A stretch of 64,000 nt of DNA, taken from Myxococcus eversor (lineage in GTDB: Bacteria; Myxococcota; Myxococcia; Myxococcales; Myxococcaceae). A model generated the notes under the pieces. That model was not told where the DNA came from, searched no databases, and saw only the letters and a program-made list of their open reading frames with translations. Where the stretch lies: positions 62,001 to 126,000 of the forward strand of contig NZ_JAAIXY010000021.1 in assembly GCF_010894455.1 (NCBI RefSeq), in the 5' to 3' direction. Both the position numbers and the translations under genes were made by a program. Below are positions 17,257 through 25,169 of the stretch, piece by piece; the first letter of the stretch is position 1; every line of letters starts with the position of its first letter.

Positions 17257-18680
17257 CGCGACGCCCCGATGGCCAGCAGCTCCAACGGGAACCAGGGCAC
17301 CAGCCCCAGCACCAACGCGATGAGCGCCAGCGCCAGCGGCGCCAGTTCATTGCGCAGGGGAATGGAGCGCACCTTCACCTCGGCCGGCAGCGGCAGGAAC
17401 GAGCCCCGGAGGATGCGGAAGACATACGCCGCCGCCAGCAGGCTGCCGGCCAGCAGCACCAATGCCCACCACCACTGCCGCGTGCCGATGGACTCATTCA
17501 AGAGGAGCCACTTCGCGATGAACCCTCCGCTGGGCGGAATGCCAATCAGGCTGATGCCTCCCAGCGCCATGGCGAGGAACGTGAAGGGCATCCGGTAGGC
17601 CAGACCCTGCACGCCGCCGAGCGCTGTGATTCCCACCGCCTGGTGGATGTTCCCCACCGCCACGAACATGGAGGCCTTCGCGGCGGCATGGGAGACGACC
17701 AGGTAGATGGCGCCCGCGCGAGCCCCGCTCGTCGCCATGGGGAAGACGAGGAACAGGTAGCCAATCTGCGCGACGCTCGAATAGGCGACCACGCGCTTGA
17801 GCTGCGTCTGGCTCAGCGCCAGGAACGAGCCCCACAGCACCGCCACCGCGCCCAGCACGCCCAGCAGCTGCCCCACCCGCGCGTCCAGGACGGGCGCGAA
17901 GACCTCCAGCCACAGCCGCAGCAGCACGTAGAAGGAGCCCTTCGAAATGAGCGCCGACAGGAGCGCCGTGACGGGCGTGGGCGCGCCCGTGTACGTCGGC
18001 GGCAGCCAGACATGGAGCGGGAACAGCGGCGTCTTGAGGCACAGCCCCACCGTCACCAGGCCCGCGGCCACCCACGTCACCGGGCCCGGCTGCACGCGCT
18101 GGGCGAGCGTCCCCACATCCAGCGTGGCGTGGGCGCCGTACAGGAGCGCGATGCCCAGCAGGTAGCAGAGCGAGCCCGGCAGCGCGAAGAGCAGGTAGCG
18201 CAGGCCCGCGTCGAGCCCCGGCAAATCCCGGCGCACCGCGATGAGCGCGACGGCCGCCAGCGTCGTCAACTCCAGCGTGACGTAGAGGTTGAAGGCATCG
18301 TCCGACAGCACCAGCGCGTTGAGCGCGCACCAGACGAACAGCCACAGCGGGAGGAACTCCCGGTCCTCGCGGTCCCCCAAGTGGTCCAGCGCATGGACGC
18401 TGATGAGCGGTCCCACCAGCGCGATGGTCAGCAGCATCAGCGCCGCGAGGCCGTCCGCGCGCCACTCGATGCCCAGGGGAGCGCCCCACCCGCCAATGGA
18501 CTGGCGCAGCACTCCCTGATGGGCCACCTCCCACGCGAGCCTCGACGAGGCCATGAGCGTGGCCACCGACGCCACGCCCGCGACCAGTCGCACACCCGGG
18601 CGCCCCACCAGCAGCGCCAGCACCGCGCCCAGCAGGGGGAGGATGACCGGCCACGCCATCAAGGCCGCCACGCTCGTCAT
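17253..18680 (-). CDS. mrpD: MrpD-like Na+(K+)/H+ antiporter subunit
   Basis: 475 residues, ~14 TM segments. Conserved TM5 glutamate E137 in NLYVTLELTTLAAV, TM7 lysine in GLCLKTPLFPLHVWLPP, LKRVVAYSSVAQIGY, and GIPPSGGFIAKWLLL. It directly follows the MrpC gene with a 4-bp overlap, the position that mrpD occupies in mrp operons, so the symbol is assigned by order and sequence. Inner-membrane ion translocation subunit. Confidence 0.88.
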   Translation of the reverse strand: MTSVAALMAWPVILPLLGAVLALLVGRPGVRLVAGVASVATLMASSRLAWEVAHQGVLRQSIGGWGAPLGIEWRADGLAALMLLTIALVGPLISVHALDHLGDREDREFLPLWLFVWCALNALVLSDDAFNLYVTLELTTLAAVALIAVRRDLPGLDAGLRYLLFALPGSLCYLLGIALLYGAHATLDVGTLAQRVQPGPVTWVAAGLVTVGLCLKTPLFPLHVWLPPTYTGAPTPVTALLSALISKGSFYVLLRLWLEVFAPVLDARVGQLLGVLGAVAVLWGSFLALSQTQLKRVVAYSSVAQIGYLFLVFPMATSGARAGAIYLVVSHAAAKASMFVAVGNIHQAVGITALGGVQGLAYRMPFTFLAMALGGISLIGIPPSGGFIAKWLLLNESIGTRQWWWALVLLAGSLLAAAYVFRILRGSFLPLPAEVKVRSIPLRNELAPLALALIALVLGLVPWFPLELLAIGASR

Positions 18681-19006
18681 GGACCTTCCCCGTCGGAGCG
18701 GGGCTCATGCTCGGGGGAATGCGTCGCCTCGGCCTGGAGCCGGGCCATGCGGCGCGCCAGGGCCACGCCCAACGCCGTGGAGCTCACCGACACGACGATG
18801 CCCGTGAGCACCAGCGCGTGGGGCACCGGGTCCGGCGGACCCGAGGGCACGCGCCGCGCCAGGGCGACGAGGACGAGCAGCACTCCGGAGCCGGTGATGT
18901 TCGAGGCGAGGATGCGCTTCACCACGTGCTGGTGCGAGAAGAGGCCCACCAGCCCCACGCTGAACAACGCCACTCCCGACAGGGCATAGACGAGCCACGG
19001 ATTCAT
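18677..19006 (-). CDS. mrpC: MrpC/MnhC subunit (NuoK-like)
   Basis: 109 residues with three TM helices (~5-25, 32-50, 65-85) and a short charged C-tail. ILASNITGSGVLLVLVAL corresponds to the NuoK/MrpC core. Overlaps by 4 bp the MrpB gene upstream and the MrpD gene downstream. Structural proton-path subunit of the antiporter. Confidence 0.85.
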   Translation of the reverse strand: MNPWLVYALSGVALFSVGLVGLFSHQHVVKRILASNITGSGVLLVLVALARRVPSGPPDPVPHALVLTGIVVSVSSTALGVALARRMARLQAEATHSPEHEPRSDGEGP

Positions 19007-19935
19007 CGCGCGCTCCCTCGCCCCGTCCTCGGAGGACGCGTCCCCGGGAAGAACATCAGCAGCACCATGGCGATGGTGACCGTCAGCGCCATCTCCACGA
19101 TGAAGATGAGTGTCCCGGCGTACTTCTCGGGAAACTCCAGCAGCCGCCCTCCGGAGAACAGCGGCGCCACCGCCACGCCGATGAACAGCAACGGGCCGGT
19201 GAGCAGCGCCCAGCGCACCCGAAGCGAGGACATGCGCGGCGTTCCCATCCTGCTCGTGAGAATCGCCACCACCCCGCCTCCCGCGAGGATGGCGCCCGCC
19301 TGGAAGGCCCCGCCCGGGCCATGGTCACCCACCCACACCAGGTAGCCCGCCACCAGCAGCAGCGCGGGCGTCATCATCCGGAACAGCTCGCCCGTCAGCG
19401 GGTCCTTCGCGGCCTCGGAAGAGGCCCGCTCGCTGCGCGGATTCACCGCGCGTGCCCCCAGCGCGGCCACCAGCAGCACCGCGATTTCCAGCAGCGTGTC
19501 GTAGCCCCGGAAGTTCAGCAGCACGGCCGTGACGGGGTGCTTCACCCCGCTGTCCTCCCGTCGGGCATCCACCTCCAAGCCCAGGCCCGGACTGTCGGCC
19601 GGCAGCGCGAGCACCGCCCACCCGAGCAGGAGCGTCAACGCGGCCATGGCCAGGAGCGCCCAGGGCCTGCGCCGGGCTCGCGCGCGGACATCGGGCGGCG
19701 TCTCCTCCGTCCAGCTCAGCGTGTGCATCAACAGCGCGCCGGTGAGGCCCGTGCCCACGGCCGCCTCCACCAGCGCGATGTCCGGGGCCTCCAGGCGTGC
19801 CCAGCCCAGCGCGGACAAGAGGCCGAAGGCGACGAAGAGCACCACCGCCTGGGACAGCGACTCGGTCCTCAGCACCAGGTACGCCAGCAAGGGCAGACAC
19901 AGCGCGAGGCATCCATCCAGCAGCCCGTCCATCAT
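19003..19935 (-). CDS. mrpB: Fused MbhD/DUF4040-MrpB antiporter subunit
   Basis: 310 residues from ATG 19935, which overlaps the MrpG stop (ATGA). Residues ~1-85 are a DUF4040 (MbhD-like, equivalent to the C-terminal part of MrpA), with EAPDIALVEAAVGTGLTGAL. Residues ~190-300 are MrpB/MnhB (LLLVAGYLVWVGDHGPGGAF then GGGVVAIL). The long MrpA of classical operons is therefore split here: its DUF4040 part is fused to MrpB and its NuoL-like part is represented by separate genes downstream. Inner membrane. Confidence 0.85.
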   Translation of the reverse strand: MMDGLLDGCLALCLPLLAYLVLRTESLSQAVVLFVAFGLLSALGWARLEAPDIALVEAAVGTGLTGALLMHTLSWTEETPPDVRARARRRPWALLAMAALTLLLGWAVLALPADSPGLGLEVDARREDSGVKHPVTAVLLNFRGYDTLLEIAVLLVAALGARAVNPRSERASSEAAKDPLTGELFRMMTPALLLVAGYLVWVGDHGPGGAFQAGAILAGGGVVAILTSRMGTPRMSSLRVRWALLTGPLLFIGVAVAPLFSGGRLLEFPEKYAGTLIFIVEMALTVTIAMVLLMFFPGTRPPRTGRGSAR

Positions 19936-20243
19936 GGCTCCCGCCGCCCTCCCCAGGGCACGGCCCCCCTGCGAAGCGCCGCGCGCGCGATGAGCTGACA
20001 GGTGAAGGCGCTGGAGATGAGGACGAAGAGCCAGACGAGCAACAGCTTGAGCGCCGTGGCCCACGAGGAGGACCGCAGCGCCAGCCCCACCACCACCAGC
20101 CCCAGTCCCAGGTTGTCGACCTTGGTGAGCGCATGCAGCCGGCAGTACACGTCCGGGAAGCGCAGCACGCCCACCGTGCCCGCCAGACAGAAGGCGGCTC
20201 CGGCGAAGAGGAACGCCGCGGAGAGCAGCTCCAGGGGACTCAC
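19932..20243 (-). CDS. mrpG: MrpG/MnhG subunit
   Basis: 103 residues, three TM segments. The motif GTVGVLRFPDVYCRLHALTK is diagnostic for MrpG/PhaG. Overlaps mrpF by 4 bp and the fused mrpB by 4 bp. Membrane subunit of the multisubunit cation/proton antiporter. Confidence 0.92.
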   Translation of the reverse strand: MSPLELLSAAFLFAGAAFCLAGTVGVLRFPDVYCRLHALTKVDNLGLGLVVVGLALRSSSWATALKLLLVWLFVLISSAFTCQLIARAALRRGAVPWGGRREP

Positions 20244-20545
20244 GGCCTCGGCTCCTGGTCCGGACCGGAGCTTGCGCCTTTCGCGTCCGCGTCACTTCCC
20301 ACCGCGAAGCGCACGAAGGCCACCACCGTGACGGGCGCCAGCAGCGCGAACACGAGCGCCACGTCCCGCAGCGCGTCCCTGCCCGCGTCCGCCGCGAGCA
20401 GCACGAGCACGCCCACCCCCGTCGTCCCGAAGAGCTGCGCGACGATGAAGCGGTCCGTGAGCGTGGGCCCGCGCGCGACTCGCACCAGGCCCGCGAGGAT
20501 GTTCAGGAGCAGGAAGAAGGCCAGGCCCGTGCGCAGCTCATGCAT
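20240..20545 (-). CDS. mrpF: MrpF/MnhF subunit
   Basis: 101 residues, three TM helices. RVARGPTLTDRFIVAQLFGT is the MrpF family signature region. The start overlaps the mrpE stop by 8 bp and the stop overlaps mrpG by 4 bp. The C-terminal tail (SDADAKGASSGPDQEP) is polar and presumably cytoplasmic. Confidence 0.92.
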   Translation of the reverse strand: MHELRTGLAFFLLLNILAGLVRVARGPTLTDRFIVAQLFGTTGVGVLVLLAADAGRDALRDVALVFALLAPVTVVAFVRFAVGSDADAKGASSGPDQEPRP

Positions 20546-21182
20546 GGACGGGCTCCGGCTCCGGCGGAGGAATCCCCAGTCCGAAGAGTCGCGACACGCG
20601 CCACTCCAGCTTCTCCAGCTCGTGGTGGATGCCCGCGCCCTTGTCCACGAGCGAATGCACCACCAGCTCCTCTCCGAGCACGTCCGCGTTCAACGTGCCC
20701 GGCATCAGGCTGAGGGTGATTCGGAACACGGTCTGGGGCGCGCCCTCGGGCAGGCGCATCCGATAGCGGACGAACACCGGAGAGATGGGCAGGCTCGGCG
20801 CCAGCGCGCGGCGCGCCACGTCGAAGCCTCCATGGACGGAGCCCGCGAGGAAGAAACCAGCGAAGCGTATGACCTCCGTGAGTCGCCACCCGTAGCCCTG
20901 GGGCGGACTCAAGAGGAAGCTCACCACCGATACCGTCAGGACGACGGGCAGGCCGAAGGCGAAGCTCTTCGGGTCCCCGTCACACAGGGCCCACCACGCC
21001 ACGCTCACGAAGACGACGCGTGCCACCGCGCTCTTCCACGCGCCCGCACGGAACCAGGACCCCACCTTCCGGAGCCCTCCCGTGTGTCTCTGTTCTTGAC
21101 CCGCATCCCCTGTCTCCACGGCCGAGGACCCTAGTGCCAGGTCCAAGGCCGTGTCGGCCCGAGTCGGCCCCGCGTTCGTCAT
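20538..21182 (-). CDS. mrpE: MrpE/MnhE subunit
   Basis: 214 residues from ATG 21182 (MTNAGPTRAD). The longer frame to 21323 adds an unconserved extension and was not used. After a ~45-residue polar lead, TM helices run at ~50-65 and 75-95, and the conserved MrpE core follows (FRITLSLMPGTLNADV, then LVVHSLVDKG). First gene of the operon E-F-G-(DUF4040/B)-C-D-plus two more antiporter-like subunits, the gene order of archaeal Mbh/Mrp modules. Promoter presumably lies in the 147 bp upstream, but no clear element was recognised. Confidence 0.9.
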   Translation of the reverse strand: MTNAGPTRADTALDLALGSSAVETGDAGQEQRHTGGLRKVGSWFRAGAWKSAVARVVFVSVAWWALCDGDPKSFAFGLPVVLTVSVVSFLLSPPQGYGWRLTEVIRFAGFFLAGSVHGGFDVARRALAPSLPISPVFVRYRMRLPEGAPQTVFRITLSLMPGTLNADVLGEELVVHSLVDKGAGIHHELEKLEWRVSRLFGLGIPPPEPEPVHA

Positions 21183-21329
21183 CGGACGCTTCCCGCACAC
21201 GGGGACACCGGGACATCTGTCGACAGTTCGACGCCCAGGGCGCGAGTGAATCCCTCTCAAATCCAGACACGAACGATTTCCATCCCGGACCCGCCCGCCT
21301 TCGCGAAGTCCTGACGGCTCCACGGTGTC

Positions 21330-24092
21330 TCAGGGCGCGCCCTCCACTGGCACGCCCACGCGGATGACCTGGGTGGTGGACGCGCTCACCCCCTTGGCAT
21401 CCGTCGCGGTGAGGGTGACGGTGTAGCGGCCCACGCCCGTGTACCGGTGCTCCAGGTACGCCGCGTCGGACGTGGTGCCGTCGCCGAAGTCCCACCGGAA
21501 GCGCTGAATCCAGCTCCCCGGCTCCGTCGTCGTGCTCGTCGTCGCATCGAGGAACACGTCCAGCGGCGCGGCGGTCCCGGAGAAAGGTCCGCCGGTGATT
21601 CGCGGCACGGGGCGCGGTCCTCCGCCGCTCGACGGCGCGAGCAGCCTGCGCACCGTCGACGCGCCCTGGTCCACCACGAGCACGTCTCCTCCCGACAGCG
21701 CGGCGATTCCAGTGGGCAGGCTGAACGTCGCCTCCGCCGCCGCGCCGTCGCGCGCGCCATGCGCCCCCGTCCCCGCGTAGGTGCGCACCTGTCCGCCGAC
21801 GAGCGCGCGAATGCGCTCATTTCCGGTGTCCGTCAGCAGCAGCCTCCCGTCGACATATGCCGCGCCCAGCATGGGCAGGAACAGCGCCGCCCCGCCCGCG
21901 CCGTCGGAGAAGCCCCCCGTGACGGCACCCGCCACGGTGGCGGTGGTGAAGCTGGCATCCATCGCCACCCGGCGGATGAGCCGGTTGCCCGTGTCCACCA
22001 CCCACAGCGCGCCCCCGCCGAAGGCCACCGCCGTCGGCCGGTGGAAGCGCGCCTGGCTGGCGGGGCCGTTGGTGCTGCCAGAGCCCCGGGTGCCAATCAC
22101 CGTGCTCACCCTCCCTTCCGGAGAGATGCGCGCGAGCCGGTGGTTGAAGGTGTCCGTCACGTACAGGTCCGCGCCGGCGAACGTCACGCTGCCAGGCGTC
22201 TGGAAGCGCGCGGCCGTGCCCACGCCATCCGCCCTGCCCTGCCGGCCATCCTTCGAACCCGCGAAGGTGCTCACCGTCCAGCGTCCATCCCGGGCAATGC
22301 GGACGATGCGGTGGTTGCCCGTGTCCGCCACGTAGAGCGTGCCGTCCGGGGCGATGGCGATGGCTTGCGGCGAGCGGAGCGCCGTCATCGCGCCGGCCCC
22401 CTCCCCCACGCCCGCCGAGCCCGTGCCGGCGATGGTGGTGACGGTGCGGGCCTCGTCGTTGGCGATGCGCCTCACCGCGTGGTTGCCCGTGTCCGCGATG
22501 AACACCGTGCCCGTTCCGTCCACCGCCACGCCCACGGGTCTGCGGAAGCGCGCCTGCGTCGCGGGGCCGTTCACGAAGCCCTCCTGGAACGCGGCTCCGG
22601 CGAAGGTGGAGACGCCCGCGGACTGGCCCGTGCGGTCCACCGGCCGGGGGTTCTGCGCGCCGAAGGTGTCCCCGTCGAGCGTGGGCACCAGCCCCGCCTT
22701 GCGCATCACATTGTCGGTGATGCGCTGCACGCGGAGGTCCGCGAAGTGGGGATGGGACAGCCCTTGGGACCAGGAGATGCCACCACTGGAGAAGACGAAC
22801 GCGCCGGAGGGCGCGGTGTACAGGCCGGAGGTGTGCCAGTTGGGCTCGCCCTTGTTGCTGATGGCCGGAGACGTCGCCAGCGAGACGAAGCCCGGCGGCC
22901 CCGCGCCGTTCGTCCACGCGCGGTCGATTTCATAGCCGACGACGGAGGGGATGGAGTCGCCCTGCGCGAGCCCCGTGCCGGCGAAGGGCCACGCGCCCGG
23001 CGTGTGCACGACGTACGGCTGGGGAATGATTCCCCACGCGTCGGACATCACCCCCACCAGTCCGTTCTCCGGCTCACCGAGCAGCGCGTTGCGCCAGCGC
23101 ACGGTGACGAGCGGAGTGCCGGCCAGCGGGTCCTCCGCGCGGGCCTCGTCCTTGTAACAAACCTGCTTGCGCCGCGACGCGCCCTCGCTCGACGACTCCA
23201 GGCGGATGAGCCAGCAGCTCGTGTCACTGCCGAGGAACGCCAGATTCACCCCCGACGCCAGCGCCGCGTCCACCGCCGTCCGGGCCGGGCGGGACCAGTA
23301 CTCGTCATGTCCCACGGACAGGAACAGCCGCTGTCCCAGCAGCAGCGAAGGATTCCTGTCCACGTCGACGTTGGTGACGTAGGACAGCTCGTAGCCCTTC
23401 GACTCCGCCCACAGCACGAAGTTGTGCGTGGCGTAGAAGTACTCGCCCGCGCCGTTGCCATCCACGTAGGGCCGGTCGAACGAGACCGCCTTGGCGTGGC
23501 CTCCGGACAGCCCCAGGGAGGTGGAGTAGAGGCTCTCGCCGCCCCACGCGTTGTAGGCCTGGAAGGTGGTGAACGGAATCTGGAGGACGCCCGTGTTCTT
23601 CCGCTCGTCCGCGCGCACGACGAAGATGACGTAGGACTGGGGCCCGTCGTCACGCCGCAGCTTGAGCAGGTAGACGCCGCTGGGCCAGCTCGCCTGCGTC
23701 GGAACGGTGAAGCTGGTGGGCCAGCGGCATTCGACGAGTCCCGTCGTCCGGTCCGCCACGGGCGTGGGTTGGGGGCCGATGGTGATGGGGCCACCGGACG
23801 CCATCTTCCGGGAGCCCGTGCCCCCGTAGTAGCCCATGCGGTACAGCTCCCAGCTCACCGGGCGCGCGCCGTCCGTCCGGACATGGATGTCGATGGACTC
23901 GCCGCGCTGCACACTGGTCGCTCCGGCGTACCCCTCCAACTGGGTCCCGGTGGCGGGCTGACTCAGGTTCCACTCCGTGGTGCCAGGGCGACGTGCCTCG
24001 GGGACCGCTGGGGTGACCGACACCATCATGCCCACCATCGTCAGGACGATTGCCAACCCCATGGAGCGCGCTCCTCCCGCGCCGGTTGTCAT
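21330..24092 (-). CDS. Secreted DMFase-like C-terminal domain / NHL-repeat / PKD protein
   Basis: 920 residues from ATG 24092; a hydrophobic signal segment (MGLAIVLTMVGMMVSVTPAV) follows. Residues ~40-480 match the N,N-dimethylformamidase large-subunit C-terminal-like domain (GYYGGTGSRKM, FQAYNAWGGESLY, FLSVGHDEYWS). Residues ~490-820 are a six-bladed NHL/SMP-30 propeller, with repeated blocks of the type VFIADTGNHAVRRI. Residues ~835-920 form a PKD domain (FRWDFGDGTTSD). In myxobacteria such proteins are exported, but whether any hydrolase activity remains is unknown: the catalytic metal site of DMFase was not identified. The frame is open far upstream (to 25112), but that part lies antisense to another gene. 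Confidence 0.8.
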   Translation of the reverse strand: MTTGAGGARSMGLAIVLTMVGMMVSVTPAVPEARRPGTTEWNLSQPATGTQLEGYAGATSVQRGESIDIHVRTDGARPVSWELYRMGYYGGTGSRKMASGGPITIGPQPTPVADRTTGLVECRWPTSFTVPTQASWPSGVYLLKLRRDDGPQSYVIFVVRADERKNTGVLQIPFTTFQAYNAWGGESLYSTSLGLSGGHAKAVSFDRPYVDGNGAGEYFYATHNFVLWAESKGYELSYVTNVDVDRNPSLLLGQRLFLSVGHDEYWSRPARTAVDAALASGVNLAFLGSDTSCWLIRLESSSEGASRRKQVCYKDEARAEDPLAGTPLVTVRWRNALLGEPENGLVGVMSDAWGIIPQPYVVHTPGAWPFAGTGLAQGDSIPSVVGYEIDRAWTNGAGPPGFVSLATSPAISNKGEPNWHTSGLYTAPSGAFVFSSGGISWSQGLSHPHFADLRVQRITDNVMRKAGLVPTLDGDTFGAQNPRPVDRTGQSAGVSTFAGAAFQEGFVNGPATQARFRRPVGVAVDGTGTVFIADTGNHAVRRIANDEARTVTTIAGTGSAGVGEGAGAMTALRSPQAIAIAPDGTLYVADTGNHRIVRIARDGRWTVSTFAGSKDGRQGRADGVGTAARFQTPGSVTFAGADLYVTDTFNHRLARISPEGRVSTVIGTRGSGSTNGPASQARFHRPTAVAFGGGALWVVDTGNRLIRRVAMDASFTTATVAGAVTGGFSDGAGGAALFLPMLGAAYVDGRLLLTDTGNERIRALVGGQVRTYAGTGAHGARDGAAAEATFSLPTGIAALSGGDVLVVDQGASTVRRLLAPSSGGGPRPVPRITGGPFSGTAAPLDVFLDATTSTTTEPGSWIQRFRWDFGDGTTSDAAYLEHRYTGVGRYTVTLTATDAKGVSASTTQVIRVGVPVEGAP

Positions 24093-24365
24093 CACCCGCT
24101 GAATCCCTCTCAACCCGACCGGCTGCCCACTGGGCGACCGCGGACAATGGCACCTCCAATCGTGGAGGGGCCGACGCGGCGAATGTCTGATGTGGCCCGC
24201 GCGAGCACCGCCTCGCGGCGTCACCCCACGTTTCCCGACCTGGAGCCACCCAGGGGTTTCCACGACACGGGGTGGGTCCGCGCGGCGCTTTCGTTGAGTG
24301 GTCGACCGGAGGGCATGCGGGCGCGGTCCGCGTGAATGGGGCGCCTGGCCTACAATGGACAGACC

Positions 24366-25169
24366 ATGTCCAAGACGGTCCTCACTCGAAACAATGTGCA
24401 GGTCGTCGGTCGGGGTGACGACGTGCTCGTGCTCGCCCACGGCTTCGGCACCAACCAGACCGCCTGGCGCAATCAGGTACGTGCCTTCGAGGACACGCAC
24501 CGCATCGTCCTGTTCGACCATGTGGGCGCCCAGGGCTCCGATTTGGAGGCCTACAGTCCGCACCGCTACGCCGGCCTGGAGAGCTACGCGCTGGACCTGA
24601 TGGAAGTGCTGGAGGCCGTCCAGGCGCGCAACGTGTTCTACGTGGGCCACTCCATGAGCGGGATGATTGGCCTGCTCGCGGGGCTGCTGCGTCCGGAGCT
24701 CTTCCGCGGCATGGTCTTCATCAGCGCGTCCCCGCGCTACCTCAATGCCCCCGACTACCTGGGCGGCTTCGACCGGCCGGGCATCGACGCGCTCTATGAG
24801 ACCATCGAGAAGCACTTCGACGCCTGGGCCAGCGGCTTCGCGCAGGCCGCCGTCGGGCCCTCCGCCACGCCCGAGGTGGTCAAGGACTTCTCCGAGTCCC
24901 TCATCGCCCTGCGGCCCGACATCGCCATCGGCGTGATTCGCATCATCTTCGAGTCCGACTTCCGCGAGCAGGTCACCCGACTGAACGTCCCATCCTGGGT
25001 CGTCCAGCCGCTCCACGACTTCGCCGTCCCCAACCACGTGGGCGAGTACCTGGCGAAGAGCCTGCCCAAGGGACAGATTCACTACGTCCCCAACCAGGGC
25101 CACCTGCCGCACATGACGGCGCCGAACGAGGTCAACGCGCTCATCGCCCAGGCACTCGCCGCTTCGTGA
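24366..25169 (+). CDS. RsbQ-like alpha/beta hydrolase
   Basis: 267 residues from ATG 24366 (MSKTVLTRNNVQVVG). Closely follows the RsbQ/D14/KAI2 family: LAHGFGTNQTAWR, FDHVGAQGSDLEAY, nucleophile elbow GHSMSG with S96, acid D218 (PLHDFAVP) and H246 (NQGHLPHM). The triad positions nearly equal those of Bacillus RsbQ. In Bacillus, RsbQ supplies a small-molecule signal to the PAS-phosphatase RsbP. Here its stop overlaps the start of a hybrid histidine kinase (GTGA), so a homologous hydrolase-plus-sensor pair with a kinase output is inferred. Cytoplasmic, no signal peptide. Confidence 0.88.
   Translation: MSKTVLTRNNVQVVGRGDDVLVLAHGFGTNQTAWRNQVRAFEDTHRIVLFDHVGAQGSDLEAYSPHRYAGLESYALDLMEVLEAVQARNVFYVGHSMSGMIGLLAGLLRPELFRGMVFISASPRYLNAPDYLGGFDRPGIDALYETIEKHFDAWASGFAQAAVGPSATPEVVKDFSESLIALRPDIAIGVIRIIFESDFREQVTRLNVPSWVVQPLHDFAVPNHVGEYLAKSLPKGQIHYVPNQGHLPHMTAPNEVNALIAQALAAS

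Noticed and set aside
21330..25112. Extending the NHL/PKD protein to an upstream start at 25112
   Set aside because: The extra ~340 residues are antisense to the RsbQ-like gene and lack conservation; a signal peptide begins at 24092.
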